A stretch of DNA of 5,437 bases from Candidatus Gastranaerophilales bacterium (GTDB taxonomy: Bacteria > Cyanobacteriota > Vampirovibrionia > Gastranaerophilales > Gastranaerophilaceae), in assembly GCA_905235825.1 (NCBI GenBank), contig CAJONH010000181.1:1-5437 (forward strand), read 5' to 3'. Of the stretch, positions 1 through 3,600 are shown piece by piece; the stretch's first letter is position 1; every line of letters begins with the position of its first letter. The position numbers and the translations under genes are program-made. The notes under the pieces were generated by a model. The model made no database searches, was not told the origin of the DNA, and saw only the letters and a program-made list of their open reading frames with translations.

Positions 1-688
1 CAATTAAATTAATTTTCTTATTTACGCAAAGTACATAAGCATCTTCAAGAACTGATTCCATTCTTTCCGCATCAGTTACAAAATAAGGAGAAATATATCC
101 TTTATCAAACTGCATACCTTCTACAACTTTGAGGTTTGTACCTGTTGATTTTGATTCTTCAACAGTTATAACACCATCATGTCCTACTTTTTCCATAGCT
201 TCAGCAACTAATTTACCGATTTCTTCATTGTTTCCCGATGAAATTGTTGCAACCTGAGCTAACTTTTCTTTTGAATCAACAGGCTGTGCCATTTTTTTTA
301 TCGTTTCAAGAGCTACGTTAACAGCTTTATCCATACCTCTTTTCATGCACATAGGATTAGCACCTGCGGTCAGGTTTCTTACACCTTCTTTGACAATAGC
401 TTGAGCTAAAACTGAAGCTGTTGTTGTTCCGTCACCTGCAACATCATTTGTTTTTGAAGAAACTTCTTTTAATAATTGAGCTCCCGAATTTTCCATAGGA
501 TCTTCAAGTTCAATTTCTTTTGCGATTGTAACACCGTCATTAACAATTTGTGGTGTACCAAATTTCTTTTCTAATATTACGTTGCGACCTTTTGGTCCAA
601 GTGTAACTTTTACTGCATCTGCAACAGCATCGATACCTTTTAATAAGCCTTTACGGGCATCTTCATCAAATATAATTCTTTTTGCCAT
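1..688 (-). CDS. groEL: Chaperonin GroEL (Hsp60), N-terminal 229 residues, cut by the window edge
   Basis: Large subunit of the ATP-driven cytosolic folding chamber that works with GroES. Only the first 229 of the usual ~540 residues are present; the 3' end lies left of the window. The reading frame is open from the ATG at 688 to the edge. Visible motifs: LGPKGRNV at residues 30-37 (nucleotide-binding loop), NDGVTIAKEI from residue 50 with the catalytic-type Asp51, and GDGTTT at 85-90. The intermediate domain includes ATISSGN and GVITVEE. The start of the apical domain is GYISPYF (197-203), whose Tyr198, Tyr202 and Phe203 match the E. coli substrate-binding Tyr199, Tyr203 and Phe204. A GGAG ribosome site lies at 697-700, eight bases before the start. 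The gene follows groES after 65 bases, the classic groESL order. One oddity is CVNKK at 221-225, where most family members have an Asp before the lysines. Identification is secure. Confidence 0.98.
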   Translation of the reverse strand, partial: MAKRIIFDEDARKGLLKGIDAVADAVKVTLGPKGRNVILEKKFGTPQIVNDGVTIAKEIELEDPMENSGAQLLKEVSSKTNDVAGDGTTTASVLAQAIVKEGVRNLTAGANPMCMKRGMDKAVNVALETIKKMAQPVDSKEKLAQVATISSGNNEEIGKLVAEAMEKVGHDGVITVEESKSTGTNLKVVEGMQFDKGYISPYFVTDAERMESVLEDAYVLCVNKKINLI

Positions 689-753
689 TTTACTTTCTCC
701 ATTTTTTATTTGATAATTACAATTTACTCTTTCGCAGGAGTTACATTGTTTTG

Positions 754-1044
754 TTATTTTTCAATTACACCTAATACATCCTGTACTGACATAATTTTTA
801 AATCTTGTTTTTCTACTTTAACATCGGTTCCTGCATATTTCGCAAATAAAACAATTTCACCGACTTTAACGTCCATCGGATCTCTATCGCCCTTTTCGTT
901 TACTTTACCTTCTCCTACTGCAATTACTTCACCTTTTTGCGATTTTTCTTTTGCACTGTCAGGTATAAAAATTCCGCCTGATGTTTGTTCCGCATCTTCG
1001 ATTACACGAATAACAATTTTGTCGCCTAATGGTCTGATTGTCAT
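754..1044 (-). CDS. groES: Co-chaperonin GroES (Hsp10)
   Basis: Heptameric lid of the GroEL chamber in the cytosol. The 96-residue product is the normal family length. It opens with TIRPLGDKIVIRV, followed by the mobile loop that docks on GroEL (about residues 16-34, with EQTSGGIFIPDSAKEK). The middle has GEVIAVGEGK, and the family's GEIVLFAKYAGTDVK lies near residues 62-76. The ATG is preceded by a strong GGAGGA site (1051-1056 read on the minus strand), about six bases upstream. groEL follows 65 bases downstream on the same strand with its own ribosome site, so the pair is almost certainly one operon. The LUD gene lies 150 bases upstream on the same strand. No CIRCE operator (HrcA target) was found in that 150-base gap. 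All key parts of the family are present and nothing looks degraded. Confidence 0.98.
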   Translation of the reverse strand: MTIRPLGDKIVIRVIEDAEQTSGGIFIPDSAKEKSQKGEVIAVGEGKVNEKGDRDPMDVKVGEIVLFAKYAGTDVKVEKQDLKIMSVQDVLGVIEK

Positions 1045-1153
1045 TTTAATTCCTCCTTTTACTAACCATTTTATCTAAATATATTTATACACTCTTTTTT
1101 ATATTTTCTTTTAAATATTAATAAAAAATTAATTATTTCCGAAACATATTTAG

Positions 1154-1162
1154 TTTATATCA
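1154..1162 (-). promoter_or_regulatory. Weak candidate extended -10 promoter for groESL
   Basis: On the minus strand this reads TGATATAAA, an extended -10 (TGn plus TATAAA). It sits in the 150-base gap between the LUD gene and groES. No convincing -35 was seen about 17 bases upstream. Transcription from here would give a leader of roughly 100 bases before groES. The rest of the gap (1045-1194) is AT-rich with no CIRCE repeat and no clear terminator after the LUD gene, so read-through from the LUD promoter is possible. The surroundings are so AT-rich that chance is a real alternative. Confidence 0.25.
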
Positions 1163-1194
1163 TAAAAATAAAATTAATCTATCTGACGCTGCGT

Positions 1195-1845
1195 TTAATA
1201 TCCAAGTTTATCATTTACCAAAATTACATTAATTCTGCCTTTTGGATTTGAAAGTCTTGTAATTACTACTTGTGTGCAAATACTTGTTTCCGATTTACAG
1301 TTCATACAGCTTCCGTTTTTTAAACACGGAGTGTTTACCTCCATAAAAGCAGATACTCTTTTGGCATTTACTGGTGCAGCAGTATTTCTTGCTCTTGATA
1401 TTGCATCATCTAAAGTTTTTGTAATTTTATTTACACCTGCAATAACAATAACTCTTTTTGGTCCGTAACATAATGCCGCTGTTCTGTTTCCTGTTCCGTC
1501 AATATTTACAAGTATTCCGTCCTCACTTATCGCATTTGAACTCATTAAATAAACATCTGAACTAAAACCTTGCATTATTAATTCAGCTTTTTCTTCTCTG
1601 TTTTTTGCTTTATCTCTGTTAATTGTTTTATATCCGCTGTCTTCAAGATATTGCTTTATTCGTAATTCATCCAATGTTACAGAACCGCCCCACGCTATAA
1701 CTTCATTTTTGCCGATTAAATTCGTGATTTCTTTTAAAACCTCCTCCTTCGATGAACAATAATATGCATTAAAATTCCTTTTCTCAAGATTTTTTATTAC
1801 TGAATTAATTAATAATTCGTTTCTTTCAAAAATAATATTACCCAT
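1195..1845 (-). CDS. LUD-domain protein (lactate-utilisation / DUF1121 type)
   Basis: A stand-alone LUD-domain protein of 216 residues, the family that includes LutC/YkgG-type proteins tied to lactate or organic-acid oxidation. The precise reaction of this short subtype is not established. Signature stretches: IAWGGSVTLDEL (50-61), SSNAISEDGILVNIDGTGNR (102-121), GPKRVIVIAGVNKI (128-141), then SRARNTAAPVNAKR (150-163). A C-terminal cysteine cluster C174, C180, C183 and C190 (CxxxxxCxxC plus one more) is typical of this subgroup and could bind metal or an Fe-S cluster. The protein ends in LGY as relatives do. The start is supported by AAGGAAGG (1853-1860 on the minus strand) a few bases upstream and by an extended -10 further up. 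No lutA or lutB partner lies in the window. It is read toward groES, with 150 bases between them. There is no signal peptide, so it is cytosolic. Confidence 0.9.
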   Translation of the reverse strand: MGNIIFERNELLINSVIKNLEKRNFNAYYCSSKEEVLKEITNLIGKNEVIAWGGSVTLDELRIKQYLEDSGYKTINRDKAKNREEKAELIMQGFSSDVYLMSSNAISEDGILVNIDGTGNRTAALCYGPKRVIVIAGVNKITKTLDDAISRARNTAAPVNAKRVSAFMEVNTPCLKNGSCMNCKSETSICTQVVITRLSNPKGRINVILVNDKLGY

Positions 1846-1874
1846 GTCAAAGCCTTCCTTTTATGTTTCATGCC

Positions 1875-1883
1875 ATTATATCA
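1875..1883 (-). promoter_or_regulatory. Extended -10 promoter of the LUD gene
   Basis: The minus strand reads TGATATAAT, a perfect TATAAT (1875-1880) preceded by TGn. The predicted transcript begins near 1868, a leader of about 22 bases before the ATG at 1845. No good -35 hexamer is seen; an extended -10 does not need one. The region where a -35 would sit (about 1897-1904) overlaps the left arm of the inverted repeat at 1899-1916. Confidence 0.6.
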
Positions 1884-1898
1884 TCAATCTTCGATTAG

Positions 1899-1916
1899 AA
1901 CATTTTAAGAAATGTT
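1899..1916. repeat. Perfect 7-bp inverted repeat between two divergent promoters
   Basis: Arms AACATTT (1899-1905) and AAATGTT (1910-1916) surround the 4-base centre TAAG. It lies exactly between the LUD -10 (1875-1880) and the rpaB -35 (1917-1922), abutting the latter. This position would suit an operator for a dimeric regulator acting on both genes. The stretch is AT-rich, so chance cannot be excluded. Confidence 0.45.
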
Positions 1917-1944
1917 TTGATTTTTTTATATTTTGTAATATAAT
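1917..1944 (+). promoter_or_regulatory. Sigma-70-type promoter of rpaB
   Basis: The -35 TTGATT (1917-1922) and a perfect -10 TATAAT (1939-1944) are separated by 16 bases. The predicted start of transcription is near 1951, giving a leader of about 37 bases. An AAGGGG ribosome site follows at 1974-1979, eight bases before the ATG at 1988. The -10 is embedded in the HLR1-like boxes described separately. Confidence 0.75.
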
Positions 1945-1959
1945 GTAAACAAAGGTAAT
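1932..1959 (+). promoter_or_regulatory. HLR1-like RpaB binding array over the rpaB -10
   Basis: Three 8-base boxes repeat at exact 10-base spacing: TTTGTAAT (1932-1939), AATGTAAA (1942-1949) and AAGGTAAT (1952-1959). The published cyanobacterial RpaB site HLR1 is (G/T)TTACA(T/A)(T/A), two unspecified bases, then the same box again. Read on the opposite strand, box 1 matches at 7 of 8 positions, box 2 at 8 of 8, and box 3 at 6 of 8. Ten-base direct repeats are the standard binding mode of OmpR-type regulators. The array covers the -10 and predicted start of rpaB, where a bound regulator would normally repress. Function is inferred. Confidence 0.5.
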
Positions 1960-1987
1960 ATTTTTTAAATTTTAAGGGGTCTACGAG

Positions 1988-2737
1988 ATGACTGAAAATA
2001 GTGAAGTACAGAATGAACACGATTCTCACCAAAAAATACTTGTTGCCGATGATGAAGCAAGTATCAGAAGAATTTTGGAAGCTCGTTTGAGTATGATTGG
2101 ATATGAAATAATTACTGCAACAGATGGTGAAGAAGCTATTGCAGCATTTAATAAACATAATCCCGATTTGATTGTTCTTGACGTTATGATGCCAAAAGTT
2201 GACGGTTACGGTGTTACAAGAGAAATAAGAAGAACCTCTGATGTTCCGATTATTATATTAACTGCTCTCGGTGATGTATCCGAAAGAATTACAGGGTTGG
2301 AACTCGGTGCTGATGACTATGTTATAAAACCTTTCAGCCCAAAAGAGCTGGAAGCAAGAGTCAAGGCTGTTTTAAGAAGAACCGGAACAAAAGAAGTTTC
2401 CGCTCCTACAAGTAAAATAGCAAAAAATGTTATTACAACAGGTAATATTCGTATAGATACTGCAAGAAGACAAGTATTCAGAAAAAACGAACGTATAAGA
2501 TTAACAGGTATGGAATTTAGTTTACTTGAATTATTGGTTAATAATTCGGGACAGGCATATTCCAGAAATGAAATATTACAGCATGTTTGGTCTTATCCGC
2601 CGGATCACAGAATTGATACTCGTGTTGTTGATGTCCATATTTCAAGATTACGCTCCAAACTGGAAACAGACCCCGCTAATCCGGAATTGATTCTTACTGC
2701 CCGTGGTATTGGCTATATGTTCCAAAGAATTTCATAA
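1988..2737 (+). CDS. rpaB: OmpR-family response regulator, RpaB (Ycf27) ortholog
   Basis: Cytosolic two-component regulator of 249 residues. In cyanobacteria RpaB works with the kinase NblS/Hik33 to control high-light and general stress genes through HLR1 sites. The receiver domain spans about 16-131: acidic pair Asp21 and Asp22, phospho-acceptor Asp65 in LDVMMP, Thr92 and Lys114 in KPFSPKEL. The stretches DDEASIRRILEARLSMIGY and LTALGDVSERITGLELGADD are close to the cyanobacterial RpaB signature. A linker (about 132-150) leads to a winged-helix DNA-binding domain (about 152-248) with the recognition helix near DTRVVDVHISRLRSKLE and the closing wing TARGIGYMF. A 15-residue polar extension precedes the receiver. 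The protein has no cysteine at all. The start is fixed by AAGGGG at 1974-1979. No histidine kinase gene is adjacent, which is usual for rpaB. It is monocistronic, closed by the terminator at 2756. The family call is firm; the specific RpaB call is strong. Confidence 0.92.
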   Translation: MTENSEVQNEHDSHQKILVADDEASIRRILEARLSMIGYEIITATDGEEAIAAFNKHNPDLIVLDVMMPKVDGYGVTREIRRTSDVPIIILTALGDVSERITGLELGADDYVIKPFSPKELEARVKAVLRRTGTKEVSAPTSKIAKNVITTGNIRIDTARRQVFRKNERIRLTGMEFSLLELLVNNSGQAYSRNEILQHVWSYPPDHRIDTRVVDVHISRLRSKLETDPANPELILTARGIGYMFQRIS

Positions 2738-2755
2738 GTTTATTTATAACATATT

Positions 2756-2786
2756 AAAAAATGAGGTCAAAAGACCTCATTTTTTT
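2756..2786. terminator. Bidirectional intrinsic terminator between rpaB and the NTF2-like gene
   Basis: A perfect stem ATGAGGTC (2761-2768) / GACCTCAT (2773-2780) has an AAAA loop. It is flanked by an A-run on the left (2756-2761) and a T-run on the right (2780-2786), so it reads as stem plus U-tract on both strands. It lies 18 bases past the rpaB stop. It also lies about 60 bases past the stop of the convergent gene at 2841. Confidence 0.92.
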
Positions 2787-2840
2787 GTCTGATAAATTTA
2801 ATTGTAACTATGATTAAAAAAATTTATGATTGTATTAATT

Positions 2841-3305
2841 TTAGCTTTGATTTAAAAATAATTGTACTCTTGTGTTTAAAGATTCTTCTTTTATTTTCCA
2901 ATTTCCGTATTCATCTTTTCCTATAATAAATTCTGCCGGAATTTTATAATCGGCGGTTGAAGGCATTCTATCTGCTGAAATCTTATAATCTTTTCCATGT
3001 TTAGATATTTTTATGTTCAAATATTTATTTTTATACTTTCTTAATTTAGCAAGAGCAACCGATTTTTTTGCTTCAGACTTATAACGTGAAAGCGGTATAT
3101 CAACTGATTTAGTTGAACCGTCAGGCTTTTCGACTACTCTTACAATTTTAGCATTATTGCTGTAATAATCAAAATAATTTGTATTATAGCTATTTGCTGC
3201 TGATACGTAATTATTAAAAAATTTTTTGACTTCCTCGGTTTCATCCGCTAAACAGCATAAATTTCCCATAGTTAGTAAAAGTAATAAATATATTATTTTT
3301 TTCAT
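2841..3305 (-). CDS. Small secreted NTF2-like (SnoaL/DUF4440-like) protein of unknown role
   Basis: A 154-residue exported protein. Residues 1-20 form a signal peptide: MKK, then a hydrophobic stretch IIYLLLLLTMGNL, with likely cleavage after CLA (residue 20). The paired cysteines 17-18 do not fit a lipobox. The mature part has the outline of an NTF2-like cone fold: helix EVKKFFNNYVSAANS, then NYFDYYSNNAKIVRV, and a final strand pair GNWKIKEESLNTRVQ. It is Lys- and Tyr-rich. No catalytic residues can be named, and such domains are often simple binding folds. The frame continues upstream to a GTG at 3350, but no ribosome site precedes that. The ATG at 3305 has GAGAGGG just before it and begins a proper signal peptide, so it is preferred. 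It converges on rpaB and shares its terminator, and is divergent from the SLH gene. The fold assignment is inference from pattern. Confidence 0.75.
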   Translation of the reverse strand: MKKIIYLLLLLTMGNLCCLADETEEVKKFFNNYVSAANSYNTNYFDYYSNNAKIVRVVEKPDGSTKSVDIPLSRYKSEAKKSVALAKLRKYKNKYLNIKISKHGKDYKISADRMPSTADYKIPAEFIIGKDEYGNWKIKEESLNTRVQLFLNQS

Positions 3306-3433
3306 ATTCCCTCTCAAACGATTTATTTTTATTTTGGAGAATATTTTCACTTTTTTTATCGCCTGATAGGATAGTTTTATTTGTATTTTTATTTTGATTA
3401 GATTTTTTATTTCATTTCAAACTGTTCAGATTT

Positions 3434-3455
3434 TTGAATAAGCCTTTTTATTCAA
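3434..3455. repeat. 8-bp inverted repeat in the divergent spacer
   Basis: TTGAATAA (3434-3441) and TTATTCAA (3448-3455) form a perfect stem with a 6-base loop. It overlaps an alternative 7-bp stem, CCTTTTT (3443-3449) / AAAAAGG (3458-3464), so the two could not form together. No T-run follows the first stem, so it is not a standard terminator. The wider spacer 3306-3600 contains no gene. It must hold the promoters of both divergent genes, though none is clear-cut. Confidence 0.4.
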
Positions 3456-3479
3456 TAAAAAAGGTAATGAATAAAGCCT
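3436..3479 (+). repeat. Near-direct repeat GAATAA(A)GCCT
   Basis: GAATAAGCCT at 3436-3445 recurs as GAATAAAGCCT at 3469-3479, 33 bases later and differing by one inserted A. A third, partial AAGCCGAATAA lies at 3520-3530 with the two halves swapped. The short AGGCT at 3510-3514 is complementary to each AGCC(T). These could be regulator half-sites or pieces of a leader fold. No function can be assigned. Confidence 0.3.
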
Positions 3480-3551
3480 ATTGTACGTATCATAATTCAT
3501 AGATAGAAAAGGCTGTAACAAGCCGAATAAAAGAGAGATAAAGTAAGAACA

Positions 3552-3557
3552 TATAAA
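3552..3557 (+). promoter_or_regulatory. Tentative -10 box for the SLH gene
   Basis: TATAAA lies 49 bases before the ATG. If used, transcription would start around 3563-3565, at the foot of the hairpin at 3561-3585. No -35 is visible at the right distance. CATAAT at 3491-3496 is a rival -10, also without a good -35. Confidence 0.25.
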
Positions 3558-3560
3558 AGA

Positions 3561-3585
3561 AAAGGAATGTATTTTACATTTCTTT
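3561..3585 (+). promoter_or_regulatory. Leader hairpin immediately before the SLH gene's ribosome site
   Basis: AAAGGAATGTA (3561-3571) pairs with TACATTTCTTT (3575-3585) around a TTT loop. The 11-bp stem contains one G-U pair. It ends five bases before the Shine-Dalgarno AGGAGG (3591-3596). There is no T-run after it, so it does not resemble a terminator. A 5'-end stabilising hairpin for an abundant envelope-protein message is the simplest reading. It also contains TTTACATT (3573-3580), a full HLR1 half-box. Confidence 0.45.
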
Positions 3586-3600
3586 AAACAAGGAGGAAAA

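Noticed and set aside
723..745. ACTC / GAGT pair in the groES-groEL gap as a degenerate CIRCE
   Set aside because: Only four matching bases per arm, spacing eight rather than nine, and located after groES rather than before it.
740..747. GTTACATT, a perfect single HLR1 half-box between groES and groEL
   Set aside because: No second box at 10-base spacing on either side; a lone 8-base match is expected by chance in AT-rich DNA.
710..1078. 122-codon plus-strand open frame
   Set aside because: Lies antisense across groES, whose family match is unmistakable; no ribosome site and a composition typical of an antisense shadow.
1117..1133. ATTAAT repeated with a five-A spacer upstream of groES
   Set aside because: ATTAAT is its own reverse complement and the area is almost pure A/T; no information beyond composition.
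1183..1195. ACGC/GCGT near the LUD stop as a terminator stem
   Set aside because: The two arms are separated by one base, so no hairpin loop can form, and no U-run follows.
1274..1468. 64-codon plus-strand open frame inside the LUD gene
   Set aside because: Antisense shadow of conserved LUD-domain codons; no separate start signals.
1895..2158. 87-codon minus-strand open frame over the rpaB start and promoter
   Set aside because: Covers the rpaB receiver domain in antisense and its promoter; Cys/Phe/Ile-rich shadow translation.
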